A stretch of 64,000 nucleotides of DNA from an uncultured Drancourtella sp. (lineage in GTDB: Bacteria > Bacillota > Clostridia > Lachnospirales > Lachnospiraceae), in contig CALFLL010000072.1 of NCBI GenBank assembly GCA_937880845.1, positions 85,810 through 149,809 of the forward strand. Direction: 5' to 3'. Position 1 is the first letter of the stretch. Each line of letters opens with the position of its first letter. Under the pieces are notes generated by a model. It worked only from the letters and a program-made list of their open reading frames with translations. It was not told where the DNA came from and did not search any database. Position numbers and translations under genes: made by a program. Of the stretch, positions 54,846-63,024 are shown one piece after another.

Positions 54846-55148
54846 ATGAAAATGACGAAAGAGATCGAAGAATTTATTAACTTGACCATAACAGAACATA
54901 TGGGAAAAGCATATGCGGATTGGAAACTGAGTCAGCCTTCGATGACAGAGCCAGATGAGGTTGAAGAAGCGTACAAAAAAGTGATTGCTACACTTTCACC
55001 GGAGCAGGAAGAAGTCATTACAAAATATTGTGACCAGATATTTAACAGCGGAGCAGAGACAGAAGAATTTTTCTATCGGCTAGGCTTGAAAGATGGAATG
55101 AAAATGAAAAAAATAATAAAAGGCATTATGAGAAAATTATCGAGATGA
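54846..55148 (+). CDS. Helical element protein, paralogue 2
   Basis: 100 residues, ATG after GAAAGGAATGGTATTAACAA. Paralogue of the preceding gene by shared layout: KEIEEFINLTITEHMGKAY at the N-terminus, VIATLSPEQEEVITKYCDQI in the middle, EEFFYRLGLKDGMKMKKIIK at the end. Function unknown. Last gene before the restriction-modification promoter. Confidence 0.78.
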   Translation: MKMTKEIEEFINLTITEHMGKAYADWKLSQPSMTEPDEVEEAYKKVIATLSPEQEEVITKYCDQIFNSGAETEEFFYRLGLKDGMKMKKIIKGIMRKLSR

Positions 55149-55160
55149 TACTGTTACAAA

Positions 55161-55190
55161 TTGAAATATATCATAAAGATATGTTATAAT
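55161..55190 (+). promoter_or_regulatory. Promoter of the restriction-modification operon
   Basis: TTGAAA (55161-55166), 18-bp spacer, TATAAT (55185-55190), 68 bases before the methyltransferase. The leader contains GACCGCACGATCG, which includes the CGATCG palindrome. Confidence 0.75.
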
Positions 55191-55257
55191 GCTATGCGAC
55201 CGCACGATCGATTATGGATGTAGCGGCATATAAATTAAACAAAGGAGAGTTTGAAGC

Positions 55258-56220
55258 GTGAGAGAATTTACGGCAATTAGCTTATTTGCAGGAGCCGGCG
55301 GACTGGATATGGGATTTGAAAGAGCTGGTTTCAAAACAATTTGGGCTAATGATTTTAATGCAGATGCCTGTAAAACTCATGAGAACTGGAGTACTGCAAA
55401 AGTAGTATGTGGAGATGTTGCAAAGGTTGATGCAACAGATATTCCAGATGCGGATATTATGCTGGGCGGATTTCCGTGTCAGGGCTTTTCTCTGAGTGGG
55501 CCACGAAAAATTGATGATTCAAGAAACGTACTTTATAAACATTATGTAAGAATTGTCAAGGAAAAAAAACCGTTAATGTTTGTTGGAGAAAATGTTAAAG
55601 GACTTTTGACAATGGGTGGTGGAACTATCATAGAAGCGATAGTAGAAGATTTTTCACAATGTGGATATAATGTCTTTTATAAATTACTCAATGCAAAGGA
55701 TTATGCGGTTCCAGAAGACAGGGAGCGAGTGATTATTGTAGGATTTAGGAAAGATTTAAATATAACTGAATTTGAATTTCCTGTTCCGCGAAACTATCGT
55801 GTAACAATGAGAGAAGCATTAAAAAATATTCCAGAGCCAGAACCAGATGAAGTATGTAATGCACCTTATAGCAGTCGTTATATGAGTAGAAATCGAAAAA
55901 GAGGCTGGGACGATGTATCCTATACGATTCCTGCTATGGCTAAACAAGTTACATTATGGCCAGGTTCCCCAGATATGGTAAAACTAGATAAGGATTTGTG
56001 GAAATTTGGAGATAATGGTGTGACAAGGAGATTTAGTTGGAGGGAAGCAGCGGCTATACAAACATTCCCACCAGATCTGGAATTTTATGGAGATTTGACC
56101 TCAAAATATAAGCAAATAGGAAATGCTGTTCCGGTAAAATTAGCCGAAACAGTTGCTACACATCTCTATGGAGTACTGTCAAACAGACTTCGTGATGGCA
56201 AAAAGCGGAAAACAAACTGA
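55258..56220 (+). CDS. DNA (cytosine-5) methyltransferase, probably GGCC-specific
   Basis: 320 residues, GTG start after AAAGGAGAGTTTGAAGC. C5 methyltransferase motifs in order: I ISLFAGAGGLDMGFERAG, IV GGFPCQGFSLSG with catalytic Cys, VI GENVKGL, VIII DRERVIIVGFR, and X YKQIGNAVPVKLAE. Length is that of M.HaeIII. The companion endonuclease resembles HaeIII, so GGCC is the likely target, but specificity is inferred only. It protects the element and its host DNA from the endonuclease. Confidence 0.93.
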   Translation: MREFTAISLFAGAGGLDMGFERAGFKTIWANDFNADACKTHENWSTAKVVCGDVAKVDATDIPDADIMLGGFPCQGFSLSGPRKIDDSRNVLYKHYVRIVKEKKPLMFVGENVKGLLTMGGGTIIEAIVEDFSQCGYNVFYKLLNAKDYAVPEDRERVIIVGFRKDLNITEFEFPVPRNYRVTMREALKNIPEPEPDEVCNAPYSSRYMSRNRKRGWDDVSYTIPAMAKQVTLWPGSPDMVKLDKDLWKFGDNGVTRRFSWREAAAIQTFPPDLEFYGDLTSKYKQIGNAVPVKLAETVATHLYGVLSNRLRDGKKRKTN

Positions 56221-57244
56221 AACAGGAAAAGCTTTTGAATATGCATGTGCTTATGTTCTTTATAAGCAATATAGCAAAATTACAAATGTTGTATTGCTAG
56301 ATAGTCCACAGATGAGTACTGCACGAAACGCTTTTAATAATCTCACAATGGAGGAGCAGCGTGACTATATATTAGGAGCAGAGGCTGCGGTTAGAATTGT
56401 CGATAGGTTAGAGCCTAAGTTATCGAATCAAAAAAATGATATGCTAATTGGCTTGCAAACAGATTCAGCTGGAATTACAGGTGATGTACGAGATGTATTG
56501 TGTATGAGAGGCAGTGACTGGGAAATAGGATTGTCATGTAAACATAATCATCAGGCAGTCAAACATAGTCGTTTATCAGATACTATAGATTTTGGAAAAG
56601 AGTGGTTTGGAATACCTTGTTCAACAGAGTATTTTGAAGCGATTAGAAACGTGTTTTTACCATTAAGAAAGATAAGGGACGAAAGCAAAGCAAATGGCGA
56701 GCCAGCCAAATGGGATATTATTCCAGATAAAGAGATGGACTGCTATGTACCTGTTTTGGAAGCATTCATGAATGAATTAAAACGTTTAGATTCTGAGTAT
56801 CCACATGAGATACCAGGACGATTGATTAAATATCTGATTGGTGTTAATGACTTTTACAAGGTTATTATGAATGATCAAAGAAGATTTACAATGATAGAAT
56901 CTGTAAATATCAATGGAACATTAAATCAAAAGGATGGGAAAAAGAAAGCTCTTATAGATGTACCATTGATGAAGTTACCAAGTAGATTTTATGAAATAGG
57001 GTTTAAAGAAGGATCAAGAAATACAATTGTTGTTGTATGTGATCAAGGTTGGAATGTATCGATGCGAATTCATAATGCAAGTTCTAAAATTGAACCTTCA
57101 TTGAAATTTGATGTGCAATTGATGGCAATGCCGTCCTCAATATTAACACAAATTGAGCCATGGGATTCTACAACATTGGAATATCATAAGGTTATCTCAG
57201 CTGACAAAGTAGCTGAAGATATTCCACCATATGGAAACAAATAA
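56195..57244 (+). CDS. HaeIII-family type II restriction endonuclease
   Basis: 349 residues from ATG 56195, overlapping the methyltransferase by 26 bases, which favours methylase-first expression. HaeIII-family landmarks: GKAFEYACAYVLYKQYSK, GDVRDVLCMRG, WEIGLSCKHNHQAVKHSRLS, DTIDFGKEWFGIPCS. The D-(x)n-E-x-K type catalytic set may be the Asp in GDVRDV with the Glu and Lys in WEIGLSCK. Cleaves unmethylated DNA, expected target GGCC. AT-rich compared with the surrounding element genes. Confidence 0.88.
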   Translation: MAKSGKQTETGKAFEYACAYVLYKQYSKITNVVLLDSPQMSTARNAFNNLTMEEQRDYILGAEAAVRIVDRLEPKLSNQKNDMLIGLQTDSAGITGDVRDVLCMRGSDWEIGLSCKHNHQAVKHSRLSDTIDFGKEWFGIPCSTEYFEAIRNVFLPLRKIRDESKANGEPAKWDIIPDKEMDCYVPVLEAFMNELKRLDSEYPHEIPGRLIKYLIGVNDFYKVIMNDQRRFTMIESVNINGTLNQKDGKKKALIDVPLMKLPSRFYEIGFKEGSRNTIVVVCDQGWNVSMRIHNASSKIEPSLKFDVQLMAMPSSILTQIEPWDSTTLEYHKVISADKVAEDIPPYGNK

Positions 57245-57249
57245 AAGAT

Positions 57250-57286
57250 GTAAGGACATTAGCTTAGATAAGTTGGTGTCCTTTTA
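57250..57286 (+). terminator. Weak terminator after the endonuclease
   Basis: AAGGACA / TGTCCTT, 7-bp stem with an 18-base loop and TTTT at the end. Confidence 0.6.
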
Positions 57287-57363
57287 AAGTGAAAAATATT
57301 GCAATAATGTGACAAACAGGAGACGAAGAGTGTACAAGAGAGAAACACAGAAAATAAATGGGA

Positions 57364-57392
57364 TTGAACAAAGCAAATGAATATGGTATAAT
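57364..57392 (+). promoter_or_regulatory. Sigma-70 promoter
   Basis: TTGAAC (57364-57369), 17-bp spacer, TATAAT (57387-57392), 31 bases before the GTG start at 57423. Confidence 0.78.
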
Positions 57393-57422
57393 CAACAGGA
57401 AAACAGAAAGGAGGCGAGCAGA

Positions 57423-57806
57423 GTGATTGATTTATCAAATTTTAAGACGTTTGACTTTAGTGAAGGTGTACCATATATCTCAATTACAAGCAATGGAATT
57501 ACATTTAATAAATCTGTAATTATGAAGATGAAGTATCCAACATATGTAAAACTTCTGATTAACGAATCTGACAAACAGATTGCTGTTCAGGCATGTGATG
57601 AACATGATGATAAATCAGTGCAGTTTTATAAGGAAAAATCGAATGGTGTTTTGTCAGTTCGATGGAATGCAAAAGATTTGATTAACACGATTGCTAGAAT
57701 ATGCGATTGGGATTTGAGTCAATTGTCGTATCGAGTAAATGGCGTATTAGTTCCTGAAATGAATTTAATGCTATTTGATTTGAATGAAGCAGTCACTATG
57801 GTATAA
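57423..57806 (+). CDS. Unrecognised 127-residue protein
   Basis: GTG start at 57423 after GAAAGGAGGCGAGCA, from its own promoter. Beta-rich N-terminal half (VPYISITSNGITFNKSVIMK), then a segment that resembles an integrase-independent RM or DNA-binding accessory protein only loosely (LLINESDKQIAVQACDEHDD) and WDLSQLSYRVNGVLVPEMNL at the end. The pattern of strands is reminiscent of small DNA-mimic or SHS2-like proteins, but no family is claimed. Confidence 0.75.
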   Translation: MIDLSNFKTFDFSEGVPYISITSNGITFNKSVIMKMKYPTYVKLLINESDKQIAVQACDEHDDKSVQFYKEKSNGVLSVRWNAKDLINTIARICDWDLSQLSYRVNGVLVPEMNLMLFDLNEAVTMV

Positions 57807-58003
57807 GGCTTGCAACTTTTCTGATTCCAAAAAAAGAGTTCATTTGAGATTAGGCCCTCAAACGAACTCCAGCGGAAATAGCAGAGACAAAGATCATCTA
57901 CTAAAACCATATCTTTCAAATGTATTTTAGTATTTGTTTCTGCCGATTTCCATACTTTCTCGGATTCGTCTGAGAAAAATCTTTTGGAAAGGAGGCAGAT
58001 TGC
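57807..58003 (+). other. Intergenic region with a strong hairpin
   Basis: GAGTTC-a-TTTGAG (57837-57849) pairs with CTCAAA-c-GAACTC (57858-57870), with an 8-base loop and no T run. Possibly an RNA processing or regulatory structure before the small gene at 58004. Confidence 0.5.
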
Positions 58004-58144
58004 ATGGAAAAATGTGACCAGACTGAAATGGTTTTTACTGCATACATTACCCTTAAAAATGGAAATCGCTTGTATGCTAAACAGATTGGAAAAAAAGCAT
58101 TTTGCTTTCCACGTAAAGAAACCAAGGAAAAGACGAGTAAATAA
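58004..58144 (+). CDS. Small basic protein
   Basis: 46 residues from ATG 58004, preceded by a near-perfect AAAGGAGGCAGATTGC. Sequence MEKCDQTEMVFTAYITLKNG then NRLYAKQIGKKAFCFPRK. A short beta hairpin with a basic tail; similar orphan proteins occur in Clostridia. No function known. Confidence 0.75.
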   Translation: MEKCDQTEMVFTAYITLKNGNRLYAKQIGKKAFCFPRKETKEKTSK

Positions 58145-58212
58145 TTTATAAGTAACAAGATGTCGGAGAATGTTTGATGGTCACATTCTCTCTGAAAGAA
58201 AGAGAGAAAAAT

Positions 58213-58455
58213 ATGAATAAAAAATCAAGTGGACAAAAATTATCAACACAAGCTTCAAAAATTATGAGATCAAATAACAGTTCTCAAATTCAGAAGTCAT
58301 TAGCTGCAAGCGTATTATCACAAAGAAATACAGGAAAAATTACTGGTAAGGCTATGGAGACAAAAGCATCTATGGTAATGAATAGTAATAAGTATTCTGG
58401 AACAACAAAGAGTTTAGCTGCCAGTGTTCTTTCTCAATCAGATAAAAACAGATAA
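58213..58455 (+). CDS. Small protein with an internal 31-residue duplication
   Basis: 80 residues from ATG 58213; RBS weak (AGAGAG). Two copies of one unit: GQKLSTQASKIMRSNN... KSLAASVLSQ and GKAMETKASMVMNSNK... KSLAASVLSQ, sharing the exact 10-residue end KSLAASVLSQ. Ser/Lys/Asn-rich, no membrane segment. A hairpin GAGAATGT/ACATTCTC lies 20-40 bases upstream. Family unknown to me. Confidence 0.72.
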   Translation: MNKKSSGQKLSTQASKIMRSNNSSQIQKSLAASVLSQRNTGKITGKAMETKASMVMNSNKYSGTTKSLAASVLSQSDKNR

Positions 58456-58472
58456 TAAATAATGATTAACCC

Positions 58473-58512
58473 AAAGGGCATTAACCGTAAAAAAGTTAGT
58501 GCCTTTTGTTTT
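58473..58512 (+). terminator. Rho-independent terminator
   Basis: AAAGGGCATTAAC pairs with GTTAGTGCCTTT with one bulge, followed by TGTTTTG. Confidence 0.75.
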
Positions 58513-58583
58513 GCTCATTATAAAAAAGGACTGTATGAGCCAGTCAGAAAAATTGAATAGTGACCGATCAGGTCAAAAGGATT

Positions 58584-58636
58584 GAGCCGATGTATTTGGA
58601 CTTTTGCAAAAGTTGAAACTACGTCGGCTTTTTATT
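58584..58636 (+). terminator. Large hairpin terminator
   Basis: AGCCGATGTA / TACGTCGGCT (10 bp with one G-T pair), inner ACTTTTGCAAAAGT palindrome, then TTTTATTTT. A small TGACC-gatca-GGTCA palindrome lies just upstream at 58561-58575. Confidence 0.8.
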
Positions 58637-58789
58637 TTCACAAAATCCGGTGAAGAGGATTTTTGAAAAACAGACGGGACGGAGTTCATGCCGAAGGGAT
58701 AGCGGCAGGAGTTCCGTTTTGTCTGCCGGGAGTACAGAAGGCTGGAAGTTCTTTGTGCCTGGATTGCAAAGGGTGGCAGCACCTTGCTG

Positions 58790-58930
58790 GGGTTAAGGGG
58801 CGAAGCCCTTAGCAGGTTAAGGGCGGCAGCCATTGCCCAGTTAAGAGGCGTTTCGCCACTTAGTACTGGGTACTGTCTGTAACGGAGACAGAGACTTTTA
58901 GCAGCTTCGCTGCAATTCCCTTCGGGGAAA
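58790..58930 (+). other. Candidate origin of transfer (oriT): array of six short hairpins
   Basis: G+C-rich block directly before the relaxase gene. Successive hairpins: AAGGGGC/GCCCTT, GGGC/GCCC within TTAA borders, AAGAGGCG/CGCCaCTT, CTGTCT/AGACAG, GCAGC/GCTGC and TTCCC/GGGGAA. Three to four of them have the same TTC or GAA loop. The base composition is very different from the neighbours. Position upstream of a MobV relaxase and hairpin density suggest oriT; the nick site is not identified. Confidence 0.65.
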
Positions 58931-58956
58931 AACTTGAAAGAAAGGGGAAATGTGAA

Positions 58957-60378
58957 TTGAAAGGCACAAGGCATAATGGACGATCTGGAAAAGATGGCGT
59001 TTATAATCCTCTCCACAATGATCGAAGATTTGACCCGGAACACAGTGAGCATATCGACAATGAAAGAGTCCGCCAAAATATTTACTGGGACTGCTATCAA
59101 GGATATACCACAATGGAAGACCGGGGAGAAGAGAATAATTTTTCTTTTAGCCAGATTGAATTGGCTTATTATTCGGAGCATTACAGCGACTATGTGATTA
59201 ACCAGAATAAGCGACATGAGAAAGCCCGACACCCAGACAGATGCAAGGGTGTGGAAGATATTTTGAAAAATAAAAAGACCTGTCCGGAAGAAAGTATCTA
59301 TCAGCTGGGGACGATAGATGAACATGCTTCTGTAGAAACACTGGTCAAGGTTTTCGATGAATTTAAAAAAGAATTTGATGAGAGGTTTGGTTCTAATGTG
59401 CATATCATTGACTGGTCACTGCATATGGACGAAGCAACTCCTCATATCCATGAGCGTCATGTGTTTGATGCTACAAACCGATATGGAGAGATTGAGCCAA
59501 AGCAGGAAGCTGCACTGGAAGAACTTGGCTTTGAACTTCCAAATCCAGAAAAGAAGAGGTCAAAGACAAATAACCGTAAGGTCGTTTTTGATTCTGCCTG
59601 CCGGGCGATGTTTCTGGATATCTGTAAACGGCATGGATTGGAACTTGATGAAGAACCGGCTTATGGCGGACGACAGTATCTGGAGAAACAGGATTATATC
59701 CGCATGAAGCAGAAAAAAGAGATTGCCGACCGACAGGAAACAATCTTAATGCAGATAGATAAGGTAAATGAAAATCGTCTGGAACTTGCAAAACAATCAA
59801 GTCGTGTGAATGCAAACGAAGAAATTATCCAGTCACAGGAAGAAAAGATAAAACAGCAGATTAAAGAATTTGCGAATAATTCTGATCGGATATTTAAACA
59901 AGGTGATCTGATCGAAGAACAGAAACAGGAATTGCAACAGCTTACAGTCCGTATTGAAGATGTAGAAACCTTGCTTGATGAAGTATCCAGTGAAGCATAT
60001 GACAAGGCAGTAGAGAAAGTTGCAGAGGAAGCTGTGCTGGCTACCAGAAAAGATGATATTTATCTGGCTGAAGATTCTAAAAGATGGATACAGAGTCCGG
60101 AACGTAAAGCATCACGAAAAGAAAAAGAATATGCGATAAAAAGGTTAGATGGACTGATACGGAAAATTGAAAATGCAATGGAAAAAGCGGTTGTAAAAAT
60201 CGTCCGCCAGTTGAAACAGCCAGAAAAGAAAAAAGCCGTTGTGGAAGAAATCAAAAAAGAAGTTAAGCCGTCTATCAGAGAAAAACTTGCATTAAATGTA
60301 GCAAAGATTCAAAAGGAAGAGGCAGAGAGAAAACAACTGAATAAAGGGAAAACGCATTCCAGTGATCTGGAGATATAG
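58957..60378 (+). CDS. Relaxase, MobV (Mob/Pre) type
   Basis: 473 residues, TTG start after AAGAAAGGGGAAATGTGAA. N-terminal relaxase part: TRHNGRSGKDGVYNPLHNDR, and the three-histidine metal motif HMDEATPHIHERHVFDA at about residues 157-173. The C-terminal 220 residues form a long coiled coil rich in Gln, Glu and Lys. MobV relaxases nick oriT and lead the strand into the recipient through a helper's channel. The call rests on the HxDExxPHxH motif; the N-terminal region is divergent from classical Pre. Confidence 0.88.
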   Translation: MKGTRHNGRSGKDGVYNPLHNDRRFDPEHSEHIDNERVRQNIYWDCYQGYTTMEDRGEENNFSFSQIELAYYSEHYSDYVINQNKRHEKARHPDRCKGVEDILKNKKTCPEESIYQLGTIDEHASVETLVKVFDEFKKEFDERFGSNVHIIDWSLHMDEATPHIHERHVFDATNRYGEIEPKQEAALEELGFELPNPEKKRSKTNNRKVVFDSACRAMFLDICKRHGLELDEEPAYGGRQYLEKQDYIRMKQKKEIADRQETILMQIDKVNENRLELAKQSSRVNANEEIIQSQEEKIKQQIKEFANNSDRIFKQGDLIEEQKQELQQLTVRIEDVETLLDEVSSEAYDKAVEKVAEEAVLATRKDDIYLAEDSKRWIQSPERKASRKEKEYAIKRLDGLIRKIENAMEKAVVKIVRQLKQPEKKKAVVEEIKKEVKPSIREKLALNVAKIQKEEAERKQLNKGKTHSSDLEI

Positions 60379-60484
60379 GGCATTTTGTTGATTCCGTAAG
60401 GACAGGACAAAGTGCCTTTTTTGTTTTTAGTGAAAACTTGCTTCCCAGATTTGGGAAGCAGATTTAAGAAAGTGAGGAAATGAA

Positions 60485-61240
60485 TTGGGATTATTTGATG
60501 AAGTAAAACAGAACGTAACCGTTCGGCAGGCTGCTGAGCGGTATGGATTGAAGCTCAACAGGAGCGGACTGATCCGTTGTATTTTTCATAATGACAAATC
60601 ACCCAGTATGAAAGTAGACCGGAGATATTATTGCTTTGGCTGTGGCTGTACAGGAGATGCGATTGATTTTACAGCACAGTTGTTTGGACTGGGATTAAGA
60701 GATGCGGCAATGAAACTGGCAGATGATTTTGGAATTAAATACTCTGCCAGAGGAAGGGATTCCCCGGCAAGAAGAAATGTTTTGATAAGGAAGCCGGAAC
60801 CGACACCAGAAGAACAATGGGAAAAAGAATATATGAGATGCCTGAAAGCTTATCTGGATTATCGGATTCTGTTGCAGGACTGGAAAGAACAGTACAGACC
60901 CAGAACAAGAACAGAAGAATGGGACGAAAGATTTATAACTGCCCTGAGAGAACTTGTGATTGTTAATTATTATCTGGATACGTTGCTGTTTGGAGAGCAT
61001 GCGGACAAAGAGGCAATCGTGAGAGAAAAAAGAGAGGAGATAGAGAATATTGAGCGAAAATGCAAAAGATATTTCAACGAAAGAGGAAAAAGATTTGATA
61101 AAGAAAATGATTCATATGGTGAACCCGGGGGACTGTCGGGAAATCAGAGAAACCCTGAATATGACAGAAAAAGGGACAGTCAAAAATTCAATGGAGAATT
61201 ATGTGACCGTATTAAGAAAAGATCCACTGTTAGCAGGTAG
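60485..61240 (+). CDS. CHC2 zinc-finger primase-like protein
   Basis: 251 residues, TTG start after GTGAGGAAATGAA. CHC2 zinc finger at residues 28-55: CIFHNDKSPSMKVD and YYCFGCGCTGDAIDF. The rest is helical and has no TOPRIM domain, so it is a primase fragment or priming-associated protein as in many small elements. The 3' 191 bases overlap the start of the VapE gene in another frame, which may mean that its true functional C-terminus is short. Confidence 0.85.
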   Translation: MGLFDEVKQNVTVRQAAERYGLKLNRSGLIRCIFHNDKSPSMKVDRRYYCFGCGCTGDAIDFTAQLFGLGLRDAAMKLADDFGIKYSARGRDSPARRNVLIRKPEPTPEEQWEKEYMRCLKAYLDYRILLQDWKEQYRPRTRTEEWDERFITALRELVIVNYYLDTLLFGEHADKEAIVREKREEIENIERKCKRYFNERGKRFDKENDSYGEPGGLSGNQRNPEYDRKRDSQKFNGELCDRIKKRSTVSR

Positions 61241-62453
61241 TCTTCGATATAACCGACTGACAGAGAAAATTGACGTGACAAAAATTCTCTGGTGGAATAA
61301 AGAACCATGTGTACTGACAAACAAAGGGAGAAAAGCACTTCGGTATTTCTTTGAAAAATATTATGGTCTATTTAATGAAGGAGTTATGGACGATGCACTG
61401 GATCTGGAAGCATACAGTAAAGAATACCACCCGATTTGTGAGTATTTAGAGACCCTCGAATGGGACGGGAAAGAAAGAATCCGTAATGTATTGAAAGTGT
61501 ATATGGGTGCGGAAGATTCAGATTTGGTTTATGAAATGCTGAAACATTTTATGATGGGAGCCTTAAACCGTATCTACTGTCCGGGGTGTAAATTTGATGA
61601 AATGTTATGTCTGGTAGGACAGCAGGGGGCAGGAAAATCCACCTTTTTCCGTTTCCTGGCACTGGACGATCAATGGTTTTCAGATAGCTTGAAAAATCTG
61701 AATATGGAAAAACCTTATGAACTGCTTCGGGGACACTGGATTTTGGAGATGTCAGAGATGACAGCTGCAATCAGTGCGAAGAGTATCGAAGAAACAAAAT
61801 CTTTCTTATCAAGAATGAAGGAAACCCACCGCAATCCTTATGAAAAATATGAGGAAGACAGACCAAGGCAGTGTGTGTTTGCCGGCTCATCAAATAATCG
61901 GCAGTTCATTCCGTTTGATCGTACTGGGGCAAGAAGATTTCTACCGATTGAAATTGATAGCAGCAAAGCAGAGAAGCACATTCTTGATGATGAGCCAGAA
62001 GCCAGAGAGTGTTTTGACCAGCTGTGGGCAGAAGCAATGGTATTGTTTAATGCAACTGGAAATAAATCGGAATTACTGCGGTTTGATAGTGAGATGGAAT
62101 TTAATATCAATGAATATCGGAAACAGTTCATGCAGGAAGATACAATGGCAGGAATGATTCAAGGGTGGCTTGACAGCTATGACGGAAATTATGTCTGCTC
62201 TATTCAGCTTTGGAAAAATGCCTTTAACCATTATGACGGAGAGCCGAAGAAATTTGAGACAAATGAAATCTGTCAGATCATGGATACTCAGATTATTGGG
62301 TGGAAGAGAGGCGGATATCATCGCTTTACAAAGGAAGGCTATGGGAAGCAGAGATGCTGGATTCGGGGAGATGCAAATGGTGGCAACAACGAAGGTGGAG
62401 AGGGATTTATTGACCTTTCCGAAGCCGAACAGATGGCACTTCCTTTTAACTAG
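61050..62453 (+). CDS. VapE-family (virulence-associated E) ATPase/helicase-like protein
   Basis: 467 residues, TTG start at 61050 after GAGGAGATAGAGAATA. VapE core at about residues 180-330: LVGQQGAGKSTFFRFLALDD (Walker A), WILEMSEMTAAISAKSIEET (Walker B region), FAGSSNNRQFIPFDRTGARR. N-terminal part NMTEKGTVKNSMENYVTVLR resembles the region that cooperates with primases. With the CHC2 protein it probably supports replication of the excised element. It overlaps the primase by 191 bases, an unusually long overlap. Confidence 0.9.
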   Translation: MSENAKDISTKEEKDLIKKMIHMVNPGDCREIRETLNMTEKGTVKNSMENYVTVLRKDPLLAGSLRYNRLTEKIDVTKILWWNKEPCVLTNKGRKALRYFFEKYYGLFNEGVMDDALDLEAYSKEYHPICEYLETLEWDGKERIRNVLKVYMGAEDSDLVYEMLKHFMMGALNRIYCPGCKFDEMLCLVGQQGAGKSTFFRFLALDDQWFSDSLKNLNMEKPYELLRGHWILEMSEMTAAISAKSIEETKSFLSRMKETHRNPYEKYEEDRPRQCVFAGSSNNRQFIPFDRTGARRFLPIEIDSSKAEKHILDDEPEARECFDQLWAEAMVLFNATGNKSELLRFDSEMEFNINEYRKQFMQEDTMAGMIQGWLDSYDGNYVCSIQLWKNAFNHYDGEPKKFETNEICQIMDTQIIGWKRGGYHRFTKEGYGKQRCWIRGDANGGNNEGGEGFIDLSEAEQMALPFN

Positions 62454-62774
62454 CCCGACAGAGAAAGAGGATAGTTTTTGAAGCCGGAAGGCTGATTTTT
62501 ACCCGGTTGTTTATCGGTTGTTGCCATTGTTGTATCCAACGAAAGCCATTGATTTTAAAGGCTTTACAGCTATTTTTACTAGGTGGCAACAAGATATTTC
62601 AAAAAAGAAAATAGTAGTGTTATAAATTGGAAAAAAGAGGGGTGAAAAACACTTGAAAGAAAGTTTCAACCATGTTGTTGCCAGTTGCAAATTACAGCTT
62701 TAAATGAATACGTCCGGCAGAGACAAAACAATCCTTCTCTCTGTCGGGCAATTTAGCGAAAGGAGAAAAATTTT
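62454..62774 (+). repeat. Iteron-like inverted repeats, possible replication origin
   Basis: The 9-mer TGGCAACAA/TTGTTGCCA occurs four times in alternating orientation: 62381 (inside vapE), 62518, 62584 and 62675. GCCCGACAGAGA at 62453-62464 is the exact inverse of TCTCTGTCGGGC at 62738-62749. No protein-coding ORF of note lies here. The layout next to primase and VapE suggests an origin or regulatory site. Confidence 0.6.
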
Positions 62775-62957
62775 ATGGAAGACAGAAATATAGTTCAGAC
62801 TACAGAAGAAAAAAATCCAGACTATGAAAAGAAAATCGGGAACACCTGTTATCAGGTTAATTACTATTTTAATCAAAACTCTAGCATGACCATGCAGGAA
62901 AAAGTAATGAAAATTATGAAGGCAGAGTTAGATATGGAAGTCCGTAACCCAGTGTAA
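62775..62957 (+). CDS. TnpW-like small transposon protein
   Basis: 60 residues, ATG after CGAAAGGAGAAAAATTTT. Pattern of TnpW-type proteins: a disordered N-terminus, then GNTCYQVNYYFNQNSSMTMQ and EKVMKIMKAEL. In related elements it lies at the end opposite to the recombinase. Function unknown. The right attachment site is 68 bases downstream. Confidence 0.78.
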   Translation: MEDRNIVQTTEEKNPDYEKKIGNTCYQVNYYFNQNSSMTMQEKVMKIMKAELDMEVRNPV

Positions 62958-63024
62958 ATACTGGGTTTGCTGGCATTTTGAAAAAAATAAGCATTTATTC
63001 AAATTCCTACTTGACGAAATGGTG

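Noticed and set aside
54225..62774. CRISPR array or tRNA genes
   Set aside because: No regularly spaced direct repeats and no cloverleaf with CCA-type end were seen here or elsewhere in the window.
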